Source: Candidatus Onthocola stercoravium | Lineage (GTDB): Bacteria; Bacillota_I; Bacilli_A; RF39; UBA660 | Direction: 5' to 3' | DNA length: 5,838 nt | Assembly: GCA_018711775.1 (NCBI GenBank) | Contig: DVHV01000070.1 | Span: 1-5,838, forward strand | Shown here: piece after piece, positions 1-5,529 of the stretch | Layout: each line of letters opens with the position of its first letter | How positions within the stretch are numbered: position 1 is the first letter of the stretch | Position numbers and translations under genes: made by a program | Notes under the pieces: model-generated | The model's database searches: none | The model's input: only the letters and a program-made list of their open reading frames with translations | Told to the model about the DNA's origin: nothing

Positions 1-540
1 ATTGTTGATACTACAGGTAGAGAGTTTTCAGCTGAAAATGTTATTAACTATTTGAAAAGTGAAGGTAAATCAATATCAACAGAAACTTTATATACATATT
101 TAGATGCATTATGTAAGGCTTTAATAATTAATAAAATATATAGATATGATATACATGGTAAGGCTATACTTAAAACATTAAATAAGTATTATATGACCGA
201 TTTAGGTATTGCCCAAATAAAGAATAATAATTTTGAAATTAATAAAAGTTTTGCTATTGAAAATGTTGTATATAATGAATTGTTAAAACGAGGATATGAT
301 GTTTATATAGGGAAAACTAAAAATGGAGAAATAGATTTTATTGCTATTAAAAGTAATATAAAAGAATATTATCAAGTTACTTATTTGTTAGATTCTGATA
401 AAGTAATTGATAGAGAATTTAATGCATTTAATACAATAGATGATAATTATCCTAAATATGTTCTTTCACTTGATAAAACTGATTTTTCACGGGATGGTAT
501 AATTCATAAAAATATAATTGATTGGTTATTAAGTGAATAG
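1..540 (+). CDS. AAA_14/DUF4143-type ATPase, C-terminal part (5' end outside window)
   Basis: The frame is open from base 1, so this is the C-terminal 179 residues of a longer protein; the TTG at 52 is an internal Leu codon, not a start. The segment resembles the DUF4143 half of the AAA_14 + DUF4143 ATPases (usually about 400 residues). A winged-helix-like stretch (about residues 8-60: ENVINYLKSEG, then RYDIHGKAILKT) leads into YYMTDLGI (63-70). A PD-(D/E)XK-like region follows: FAIENVVYNELLKRGYDVY (84-102), EIDF (110-113) and YYQVTYLL (123-130), then NYPKYVLSLD and a SRDGI..KNIIDWLL tail. Glu87, Asp112 and Gln125 sit where that nuclease fold usually has acidic or polar residues; activity is inference. 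The biological role of the family is poorly known. The gene ends TAG at 538-540, followed in frame by TAA and TGA, and a hairpin terminator follows 31 bases later. A second ATPase of this family begins at the right edge. Confidence 0.88.
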   Translation: MVDTTGREFSAENVINYLKSEGKSISTETLYTYLDALCKALIINKIYRYDIHGKAILKTLNKYYMTDLGIAQIKNNNFEINKSFAIENVVYNELLKRGYDVYIGKTKNGEIDFIAIKSNIKEYYQVTYLLDSDKVIDREFNAFNTIDDNYPKYVLSLDKTDFSRDGIIHKNIIDWLLSE

Positions 541-571
541 TAATGATTTATATAAAAATGTCAAGTTAAAT

Positions 572-596
572 AAAAAATAGCGAAGAGCTATTTTTT
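572..596. terminator. Bidirectional intrinsic terminator between convergent genes
   Basis: A perfect 10-bp inverted repeat, AAAAAATAGC (572-581) and GCTATTTTTT (587-596), encloses a 5-nt loop GAAGA. Read on either strand it is a short stem with an A-tract before and a U-tract after. It lies between the ATPase fragment ending at 540 and the minus-strand permease ending at 595, so it can stop both transcripts. Its right arm includes two bases of the permease stop codon (595-597), a very tight arrangement. Confidence 0.8.
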
Positions 597-1743
597 AGTT
601 TGTGAATAATACTTTTTCTGATTTGTATTGTTTTATGATGTAATAGATTACTATAACTATTATGATTATTGTTGATGCAAACATGAGTATTAAATGTAGT
701 ATGTTTAGATTGCCATTAGTTATATCAGTAAATATTACACTGAAATTGATGAATGGAATAATTGATAATAACCAATTGTTGGATATGTTTAGCATGAAAG
801 CAATCATACCTGGAAAGAAAGCGATGAATGTAAGTGGTGTTAAAGCACTTTGGGCTTCTTTGAAGGTTTTGGACATACTGGCTATTGCTATACATAAGCC
901 ACTAATCATTATTGAAAATGCAATAATAATTACTATAGAACTAATTATTATCGGAGTATTTAATAGATTAGAACCACTATAGATATCAAAGGTATTTTGA
1001 ATATAGATAATAGCAAGAATTGCTAATATTAGGCTAAGTAAACCAGTTATTATTGATGAAAGAGTTACACTAAGTAACTTACCTATAATGATGTCTTTGC
1101 TTTTGATTGGGAATGTTAAAAGTGTTTCTAATGTTCCTCTTTCTTTTTCACCAGCAGTGGCATCAGTTGCGGGATATGTAGCTGATACTGTTATAGCCAT
1201 AAGGATAAATAGAAATGCATAATTGACGATATAATTACTGTAGAAGTTTTGTTGTTCAATACTTTTTTGTTCATAAGTAAGTAGGTTGTTAAAAGTATTA
1301 ACATCGACATTGTTTTCAGTAAGGTAATTGGCTTCTAGAACAGATTTATAACTTTCTAAGTAGCTTTGAGCCATGGAAGCCGCCCCGCTACTTTCAATGT
1401 TGGCTTCATCATAGTTGATAACATAGTTATTATTTTCTTTAGTTATATAACTGTTTAGTTCTTTGTTGTTAAAACTGTTTTCTAACTCTTCAGTTGAAGC
1501 TATAGTATAATCAATTTCTAAAGCATTAAGGATTTCTATTTCCTCGTTACTTAGTTCATAGTTGAAACCTATTTTATTATAAGTATTGACATCGGCTTCA
1601 GTTTGACTTTGAAATAAAGCAGACATACCAATTATTATAAGTGGTATAAATATAGGAATTATTAGCATCATGGCTAAAGATTTTTTATCACGGAATAATT
1701 CACGTAATTCTTTTTTTAAAATAAGTAATGTTTTATTATTCAT
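595..1743 (-). CDS. ABC-2 type transporter permease, NatB-like
   Basis: Membrane subunit of an ABC exporter, 382 residues. After a cytoplasmic N-terminus with a charged LKKELRELFRDKK segment comes membrane helix 1 (about 25-44), a long Asn/Glu-rich extracytoplasmic domain (about 45-169), then five or six helices (near 170-192, 220-248, 265-290, 301-319, 326-343, 349-370) and a basic tail. The cytoplasmic motif GEKERGTLETLLTFP (198-212) is a hallmark of the NatB/ABC-2 family, where it contacts the ATPase. NatB of Bacillus subtilis works with NatA in sodium export; the substrate here cannot be read from sequence, and drug, peptide or lipid export are alternatives. I chose ATG at 1741-1743 rather than the in-frame GTG at 1752 because AGGTGA lies five bases before the ATG. 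The gene overlaps the upstream ATPase gene by 8 nt (ATGAATAA), which indicates translational coupling. Confidence 0.9.
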   Translation of the reverse strand: MNNKTLLILKKELRELFRDKKSLAMMLIIPIFIPLIIIGMSALFQSQTEADVNTYNKIGFNYELSNEEIEILNALEIDYTIASTEELENSFNNKELNSYITKENNNYVINYDEANIESSGAASMAQSYLESYKSVLEANYLTENNVDVNTFNNLLTYEQKSIEQQNFYSNYIVNYAFLFILMAITVSATYPATDATAGEKERGTLETLLTFPIKSKDIIIGKLLSVTLSSIITGLLSLILAILAIIYIQNTFDIYSGSNLLNTPIIISSIVIIIAFSIMISGLCIAIASMSKTFKEAQSALTPLTFIAFFPGMIAFMLNISNNWLLSIIPFINFSVIFTDITNGNLNILHLILMFASTIIIIVIVIYYIIKQYKSEKVLFTN

Positions 1744-2488
1744 GTTCGTCACCTACTAAAGCAAAGAAAGCATCACGAAGATTTGTGGTCTTGGTTTCCT
1801 TTTTGATTTGTTCTGGAGTTCCCGTAGTAATAATTTTACCTTTATTAACCATGATAATCATATCACAGATGTTTTCTGCTTCTTCCATATAATGAGTAGA
1901 ATAAAGAATTGTCTTTCCTTTTTCTTTTTCACTTTTGATAAAGTTTAAGATTATTTGACTAGTTATAATATCTAGACCACTTGTTGCTTCATCAAGTATG
2001 TAATATTTTGGATTGTGGACCATGCATCTAGCAATGTTAACTCGTTGAGTTTGGCCAGTTGATAGTTTTTCGATGCGATTATAAAGGAAAGCATCCATAT
2101 TAAGTATTTTGCTAATTTCTTTAATTCTAGTATCAATTTCACTAGCTGGAACATCGTAGATTTCTGCACACATTTTTAATAGTTCGTATGGTGAAATAGT
2201 CCCATAGATTTTAGTATTACCAGAAAGATAAGCAATCATCTTTTTGATATCTGTTTCATTTTTTTCATATGTTAAATCATCGATGGTAATACTTCCAGTG
2301 TTCGGCGTCATAATACCAGCGATCATGCGAAGTAGTGTCGTTTTACCAGCACCATTTGGACCAAGAATTCCTAAAATTTCTCCTTCTTTGACATCGAAGG
2401 ATAAATTGTCTACAGCAGTAAATTCTTGACGTTCTTTTTTCTTATTTGTTTTAATAAATTTTTTAGTTACATTTTTTACAGTAATCAT
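1736..2488 (-). CDS. ABC transporter ATP-binding protein, NatA-like
   Basis: Cytoplasmic ATPase subunit of the exporter encoded with the overlapping permease gene; 250 residues, a single nucleotide-binding domain of normal length. Visible motifs: Walker A GPNGAGKTT (43-51), signature LSTGQ (142-146), Walker B YYILDEA (162-168), D-loop SGLD (170-173) and switch His199 in YSTHYMEEAE. The AYLSGNTKIY stretch (86-95) matches the NatA style, in which the usual Q-loop Gln is absent (Gly90 here). Walker B continues LDEATSGLD rather than the common LDEPTSGLD. The frame extends upstream to a GTG at 2503, but the codons between hold the Shine-Dalgarno AAGGAGGA, so ATG at 2486-2488 is the real start. It is the first gene of a two-gene operon transcribed away from the dehydrogenase gene. 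The NatA family is sound; the substrate is not determinable. Confidence 0.93.
   Translation of the reverse strand: MITVKNVTKKFIKTNKKKERQEFTAVDNLSFDVKEGEILGILGPNGAGKTTLLRMIAGIMTPNTGSITIDDLTYEKNETDIKKMIAYLSGNTKIYGTISPYELLKMCAEIYDVPASEIDTRIKEISKILNMDAFLYNRIEKLSTGQTQRVNIARCMVHNPKYYILDEATSGLDIITSQIILNFIKSEKEKGKTILYSTHYMEEAENICDMIIMVNKGKIITTGTPEQIKKETKTTNLRDAFFALVGDEHE
1749..1754 (-). promoter_or_regulatory. Ribosome binding site deciding the permease start
   Basis: AGGTGA on the minus strand lies five bases before the ATG at 1743, inside the 3' end of the ATPase gene. The competing GTG start at 1752 would fall inside this motif and has only a weak site of its own, so the ATG is preferred. Confidence 0.6.
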
Positions 2489-2492
2489 AATT

Positions 2493-2500
2493 TCCTCCTT
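2493..2500 (-). promoter_or_regulatory. Ribosome binding site deciding the ABC ATPase start
   Basis: On the minus strand AAGGAGGA ends four bases before the ATG at 2488. It is a near-perfect Shine-Dalgarno sequence, and it overlaps what would be codons 2-4 of the longer reading from GTG at 2503. This rules strongly for the shorter protein. Confidence 0.85.
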
Positions 2501-2504
2501 CACA

Positions 2505-2534
2505 ATTATATTATAAGTGACAATATTATGTAAA
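2505..2534 (-). promoter_or_regulatory. Putative promoter of the ABC exporter operon
   Basis: On the minus strand two overlapping TATAAT boxes lie at 2510-2515 and 2505-2510. TTTACA at 2529-2534 could serve as -35, with an 18-bp spacer to the nearer box (2505-2510), but that box would place the transcript start almost on the ribosome binding site. The farther box (2510-2515) gives a more workable leader but lacks a good -35. The region is shared with the divergent dehydrogenase promoter. Which box is used is uncertain. Confidence 0.45.
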
Positions 2535-2571
2535 TAGATTTTTGGTTAATTATATGATGCTTTTTAAATTG

Positions 2572-2580
2572 TGCTATAAT
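2572..2580 (+). promoter_or_regulatory. Putative extended -10 promoter of the dehydrogenase gene
   Basis: TGC followed by a perfect TATAAT (2575-2580) forms an extended -10 element. No convincing -35 is seen 16-18 bp upstream. The ATG is 20 nt beyond the box, so the predicted leader is only about a dozen bases, mostly the AGGAGGT ribosome binding site (2590-2596). Confidence 0.55.
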
Positions 2581-2600
2581 TAATATTATAGGAGGTAGTT

Positions 2601-3626
2601 ATGAAGGCTGTAGCTATCAAAGATGTTAAACAATTTGAAATAAAAGAAATTCCGGAGCCAAAGGCTGATGGAAAGAAAGTTATTATTGAAGTTAGTAAAA
2701 CTGGTATATGTGGTTCTGATATTCATTACTGGGTAAATGGAGAACCGAAAGGCTTGGTAATGGGACACGAATTTTCTGGTGTAGTATTAGATCCAGGAGA
2801 TCGTTTAGATTTAATTAAAGGAGATAGAGTAACGGCATTACCTATTTCACCATGTGGAAAATGTGAAGCATGTCGTAATGGCGATGTCCAATTTTGTCCG
2901 GAAACTTGGAGTGAAGCAGTTGGGTTATCGGTGGATAATCCGGGAGGTTTAACTAGTAAAATTGCTGTTCGTAGTGATATGGTTATCAAAGTACCTGATA
3001 ATATAAAGGATGAAGAAGTAGCAATGGTAGAACCATTAGCTGTAGGACTTCATGCGGCACATTTGGGAAGAATTGCAGTTGGTGATGATGTTTTAGTAAT
3101 TGGTGCTGGTATTATTGGTCTTGCTTCAGCAGAATTTGCAAAAAAAGAAGGTGCAAGTTATGTAGCTATTACCGAAACTAATAAAGCTCGTGGTCAAAAA
3201 GCAGTTGACTTAAAAGTTGCTGATGAATATTATGATGCAAGTGATTCAGATTTAGTTAGTAAGTTAATGACTAAAACTAATGGTGGATTTGATGTAGTTA
3301 TCGAATGTGTCGGTAATGGGGCTGCTGTAAATAGTGCGTTATCTTTGGTTAAGCCTGGTGGTATAGTAGTTTTAGTTGGAGTTGCAACTGATGCAGTACC
3401 AACATATACAGTAATGGCTGTTATGAAAGAGTTAGTTGTTCAAGGTGCTATTGCTTATACTTATAATGAATTTAAATCATGTATTGATTTAATAGCACGT
3501 AAGCAAGTTGATGTGCTAAAATTCGTCGATGATATTGTTCCTTTGGAAAGAGTTCAAGAAGCATATGAAAGACTAACCAGTGGAACTGATGCTGCGGTTA
3601 AGATTTTAGTTGATCCAAAAAAGTAG
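2601..3626 (+). CDS. Zinc-dependent medium-chain alcohol/polyol dehydrogenase
   Basis: NAD(P)-linked cytoplasmic oxidoreductase of the zinc MDR family, 341 residues, the usual length. Catalytic zinc residues are visible: Cys37 in GICGSD, His56-Glu57 in GHEFSG, and Glu144 in MVEPLAVGLHAA. The structural zinc site is complete: Cys85, Cys88, Cys91 and Cys99 in CGKCEACRNGDVQFC. The Rossmann motif GAGIIG spans 168-173. Glu192 in ITETNKARG occupies roughly the end of beta-strand 2, where an acidic residue favours NAD over NADP. The sequence is of the sorbitol / 2,3-butanediol / threonine dehydrogenase type; I cannot choose the substrate. The start is firm: AGGAGGT lies four bases before the ATG. 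It is divergent from the ABC operon and followed by its own hairpin, so probably transcribed alone. No sugar transporter or kinase lies beside it to hint at a pathway. Confidence 0.93.
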   Translation: MKAVAIKDVKQFEIKEIPEPKADGKKVIIEVSKTGICGSDIHYWVNGEPKGLVMGHEFSGVVLDPGDRLDLIKGDRVTALPISPCGKCEACRNGDVQFCPETWSEAVGLSVDNPGGLTSKIAVRSDMVIKVPDNIKDEEVAMVEPLAVGLHAAHLGRIAVGDDVLVIGAGIIGLASAEFAKKEGASYVAITETNKARGQKAVDLKVADEYYDASDSDLVSKLMTKTNGGFDVVIECVGNGAAVNSALSLVKPGGIVVLVGVATDAVPTYTVMAVMKELVVQGAIAYTYNEFKSCIDLIARKQVDVLKFVDDIVPLERVQEAYERLTSGTDAAVKILVDPKK

Positions 3627-3654
3627 AAGATGTGTTTTAAAGCATGTCTTTTTT
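3627..3654 (+). terminator. Putative intrinsic terminator after the dehydrogenase gene
   Basis: Starting directly after the TAG stop, AAGATGTGTT (3627-3636) can pair with AAGCATGTCTT (3640-3650): ten pairs, three of them G-U wobbles, with a 4-nt loop, and Ts running on to 3654. The stem is modest. The T-tract runs straight into the -10 element of the next gene. Confidence 0.5.
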
Positions 3655-3662
3655 GTTATAAT
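3654..3662 (+). promoter_or_regulatory. Putative extended -10 promoter of the Ig-like protein gene
   Basis: TGT plus a perfect TATAAT (3657-3662) lies 17 nt before the ATG at 3680, with the strong Shine-Dalgarno AAGGAGGA (3669-3676) between them. There is no recognisable -35. The T of the TG motif is the last base of the preceding terminator T-run. Confidence 0.5.
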
Positions 3663-3679
3663 TTTTATAAGGAGGAACT

Positions 3680-4129
3680 ATGAGGAAAAGAGTTATTGTT
3701 ATATGTGGGGTACTCATTGTATGTATTATTGGGATAGTAGTGATGTCACTATTAAAAACTAATGAGGCTGAATTTAATCCAGCGGATAATGTTACTATGG
3801 AAATCGTCGATGGAACCCTTACAAATACAGGAGCAACAATTGTTATTACTGATTTATCAGGAGAAGATAATACTTATGGAGAAGATTATAGAATTGATAG
3901 ATTAGAAAATGGTAAGTGGTATGAACTTGAAGATATTGTAGATGGTAATGTCGGTTGGCATATGATTGGCTATAAAATAAATGATGGTAATGAGTTGCGA
4001 ATGGATGTTAATTGGGAATGGCTTTATGGTCCATTAGAAAGTGGTAAATATCGAATAGTTAAAAGTGTTTCCAATACAAAAAGACTATACGATGGTAGAC
4101 ATGTTGCAGCGGAATTTACAATAGAATAA
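3680..4129 (+). CDS. Small membrane-anchored protein with a bacterial Ig-like domain
   Basis: A 149-residue protein with a basic N-terminus (MRKR), one hydrophobic segment (about 5-25) and a polar domain from about residue 35 to the end. The hydrophobic segment may be an uncleaved anchor or a signal peptide; Cys9 and Cys15 are not in a good lipobox. The outer domain looks like an all-beta fold: VTMEIVDGTLTNTGATIVIT (38-57), a DNTYGEDYRIDRLENGKWYEL stretch (63-83), NWEWLYGPL (111-119), SGKYRIVK (121-128) and AAEFTIE at the end. From memory it resembles the stand-alone bacterial Ig-like domain Pfam calls Big_14, with conserved Trp and Tyr positions. The likely location is the outer face of the membrane. 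The role is unknown and no enzyme motif is seen. The start is firm because of AAGGAGGA just upstream. It appears to have its own promoter. Confidence 0.82.
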   Translation: MRKRVIVICGVLIVCIIGIVVMSLLKTNEAEFNPADNVTMEIVDGTLTNTGATIVITDLSGEDNTYGEDYRIDRLENGKWYELEDIVDGNVGWHMIGYKINDGNELRMDVNWEWLYGPLESGKYRIVKSVSNTKRLYDGRHVAAEFTIE

Positions 4130-4142
4130 ATTAACTATTTTG

Positions 4143-4151
4143 TGCTATACT
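4143..4151 (+). promoter_or_regulatory. Putative extended -10 promoter of the aminopeptidase gene
   Basis: TGC plus TATACT (4146-4151) lies 17 nt before the ATG at 4169. It is preceded by TTTTG, as at the neighbouring promoters. There is no -35 at the normal distance. The ribosome binding site GGGTGA (4158-4163) falls almost at the predicted transcript start, so the leader would be very short. Read-through from the Ig-like gene 39 nt upstream is also possible. Confidence 0.45.
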
Positions 4152-4168
4152 TTTATTGGGTGATATGA

Positions 4169-5383
4169 ATGATTGAAGAATTAGAAAATAAATATGTTAA
4201 TTTAATAATTGATAGATGTTTGAGTTTTAAGAGGGGTAAATCTTTATTTATTAACTATTTTGATGATAATGAAAAGTTCGTTGAAAAGTTAGTAACAAAA
4301 GCAAAGAGTAAAGGAATAGATGATATCTATTTAGATAGACATAACAAGGAAGAAAGACATCAAAAATTATTGCAAAGTGTTGAAGAGATTAAAAATGATG
4401 ATTACTTTGATGCTTCTATTTGGGATGAATATGCGAAAAAGGATGCTGCTTTCTTGATGTTATCAACAGAATTTCCTGGCTATTTTGCAGATATTCCATC
4501 TGAAAATATGACGGCGGCTTCCCTTAAGACAAGAACTAGTAAACCAATATATAAGTTAAAACAATTAACTAATGAAATATCATGGTGTATTGCAGTTATT
4601 CCTAATAAAATTTGGGCGAAAGAAAAATTTCCGGATTTAAGTGACGAAGATGCATATAACGAATATTTTAAATTAATGTGTCATTGTACAATGGTTGATA
4701 GGGAAAATCCGATAGAAGAGTGGGATAAGTTTTTAGATAGACAAAGAAGTTTAGTTAAGGCTTTAAATGATTTACAAATTACAAAGATGCATTATACAAA
4801 TTCTTTAGGTACTGATTTAGTAATTGGACTTTCTCCGGGTGCATTATGGCAATGTGCTGGTTATGAAGGAGAAGATATAATAGTTAATATGCCAACATAT
4901 GAAGTATTTACTTCCCCGGATTATAGATTAACGGAAGGAATTGTTTATGCATCAAAACCCCTTATGTATGGTGGAGCCTTGGTCGATAAATTTTGGGTTA
5001 AGTTTAAAGATGGTAAAGTAATAGATTATGATGCTGAAGTAGGTAAAGAAATATTAAAGGGAATCATTGAAAGTGATGAATACTCATGTTTCTTAGGAGA
5101 ATGTGCTTTAGTAGATAAAAATACAGCAATTGCAGAGACTAATTTTGTTTATGGTGAAACTTGTTTAGATGAAAATGCTTCTTGTCATATAGCTTTAGGG
5201 GATGCATTTCCTGAGTGTTTAAAAGGTGCTGAAGAAGAAAGTATTGATGAAAGAAGAGATAGAGGACTAAATCACTCTGATAATCATGTTGATTTTATGA
5301 TTGGAACAGATGATTTAAATATAGTTGCAGAAACTAAAGACGGTGAAATGCTAATATTTAAGAATGGGAAATTTAATTTATAA
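4169..5383 (+). CDS. M29-family metallo-aminopeptidase (AmpS/PepS/AmpT type)
   Basis: Cytoplasmic two-metal aminopeptidase that removes N-terminal residues from peptides; 404 residues, the full family length. The N-terminal half (1 to about 190) is the less conserved domain; the C-terminal half holds the metal site. Expected ligands are present: Glu245 in NMPTYEVFTSPD, Glu311 in FLGECALVD, His340 in ASCHIALG, and His373 and Asp375 in NHVDFMIGTDDL. The spacing Glu-66-Glu-29-His matches what I recall for Thermus AmpT (Glu250, Glu316, His345). The conserved Tyr seven residues after that His in AmpT/AmpS is Phe347 here. There is no signal peptide. ATG at 4169 is chosen because GGGTGA lies five bases before it and the family N-terminus begins there; an ATG at 4165 is out of frame. 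It probably supplies amino acids from peptides; no peptide transporter is adjacent. Family sure, substrate preference unknown. Confidence 0.93.
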   Translation: MIEELENKYVNLIIDRCLSFKRGKSLFINYFDDNEKFVEKLVTKAKSKGIDDIYLDRHNKEERHQKLLQSVEEIKNDDYFDASIWDEYAKKDAAFLMLSTEFPGYFADIPSENMTAASLKTRTSKPIYKLKQLTNEISWCIAVIPNKIWAKEKFPDLSDEDAYNEYFKLMCHCTMVDRENPIEEWDKFLDRQRSLVKALNDLQITKMHYTNSLGTDLVIGLSPGALWQCAGYEGEDIIVNMPTYEVFTSPDYRLTEGIVYASKPLMYGGALVDKFWVKFKDGKVIDYDAEVGKEILKGIIESDEYSCFLGECALVDKNTAIAETNFVYGETCLDENASCHIALGDAFPECLKGAEEESIDERRDRGLNHSDNHVDFMIGTDDLNIVAETKDGEMLIFKNGKFNL

Positions 5384-5414
5384 ATGATTATCAATAGATT
5401 TTCATTACACAAGA

Positions 5415-5446
5415 AAAAGTTTTTCCAGTTGATTGGAAAAACTTTT
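5415..5446 (+). terminator. Hairpin terminator after the aminopeptidase gene
   Basis: AAAAGTTTTTCCA (5415-5427) and TGGAAAAACTTTT (5434-5446) form a perfect 13-bp stem with a 6-nt loop, 31 nt after the stop. The core is GTTTTTCCA with an A-tract before and a T-tract after, the same design as the 572-596 terminator, so it could work in both directions. It has few G-C pairs and only four trailing Ts. A diverged second copy follows. Confidence 0.65.
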
Positions 5447-5488
5447 AAAATGACAGAATTTTTCCAATTCAACCAAAAAACTTTTAAA
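5420..5488. repeat. Diverged tandem repeat, 39-nt period, two copies
   Basis: Two 30-nt units, 5420-5449 and 5459-5488, share TTTTTCCA at the left and AAAAACTTTTAAA at the right, with a 9-nt variable centre (GTTGATTGG versus ATTCAACCA). By eye 24 of 30 positions match, all in register. The first unit is the hairpin; the second has lost self-complementarity in its centre. Together with 5384-5529 this is the only sizeable intergenic stretch on the right side; apart from hairpin, repeat and promoter I see nothing else in it. Confidence 0.7.
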
Positions 5489-5501
5489 TTTGCGTTTTGT
5501 G

Positions 5502-5510
5502 TGTTATACT
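5502..5510 (+). promoter_or_regulatory. Putative extended -10 promoter of the right-edge ATPase gene
   Basis: TGT plus TATACT (5505-5510), with an overlapping perfect TATAAT at 5510-5515, lies 19 nt before the ATG at 5530. It is preceded by TTTTGTG, as at the aminopeptidase promoter, and no good -35 is visible. The ribosome binding site GAGGTGAG (5517-5524) follows at once. Confidence 0.5.
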
Positions 5511-5529
5511 ATAATTGAGGTGAGAAGCC

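Noticed and set aside
52..540. TTG at 52 as the start of a 162-residue gene
   Set aside because: The frame is open to base 1 and the residues before it continue the DUF4143 domain; no ribosome binding site precedes it.
662..982. Plus-strand open frame antisense to the permease gene
   Set aside because: It mirrors hydrophobic codons of the minus-strand permease and has no ribosome binding site.
2489..2503. GTG at 2503 as the ABC ATPase start
   Set aside because: The Shine-Dalgarno AAGGAGGA lies inside the extra codons and points to the ATG at 2488.
2501..2573. CACAATT (2501-2507) and AATTGTG (2567-2573) as operator half-sites in the divergent region
   Set aside because: Only 7 bp, 59 nt apart, AT-rich and overlapping promoter boxes; expected by chance in such sequence.
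2244..2989. Short open frames opposite the ABC ATPase and the dehydrogenase (2244-2429, 2586-2768, 2726-2989)
   Set aside because: All are shadows of well-supported genes and resemble no known protein.
4130..4263. Direct repeat TTAACTATTTTG near 4131 and 4251
   Set aside because: About 13 nt of AT-rich sequence, one copy inside a coding region; no flanking similarity.
5384..5408. Possible Fur-like box TGATTATCA after the aminopeptidase stop
   Set aside because: The match does not extend into the symmetric 7-1-7 or 19-bp consensus and lies far from a promoter.
5284..5472. Minus-strand 62-codon frame across the end of the aminopeptidase gene and the hairpin
   Set aside because: It overlaps a strong gene and a terminator; its repeat simply reflects the inverted repeat.
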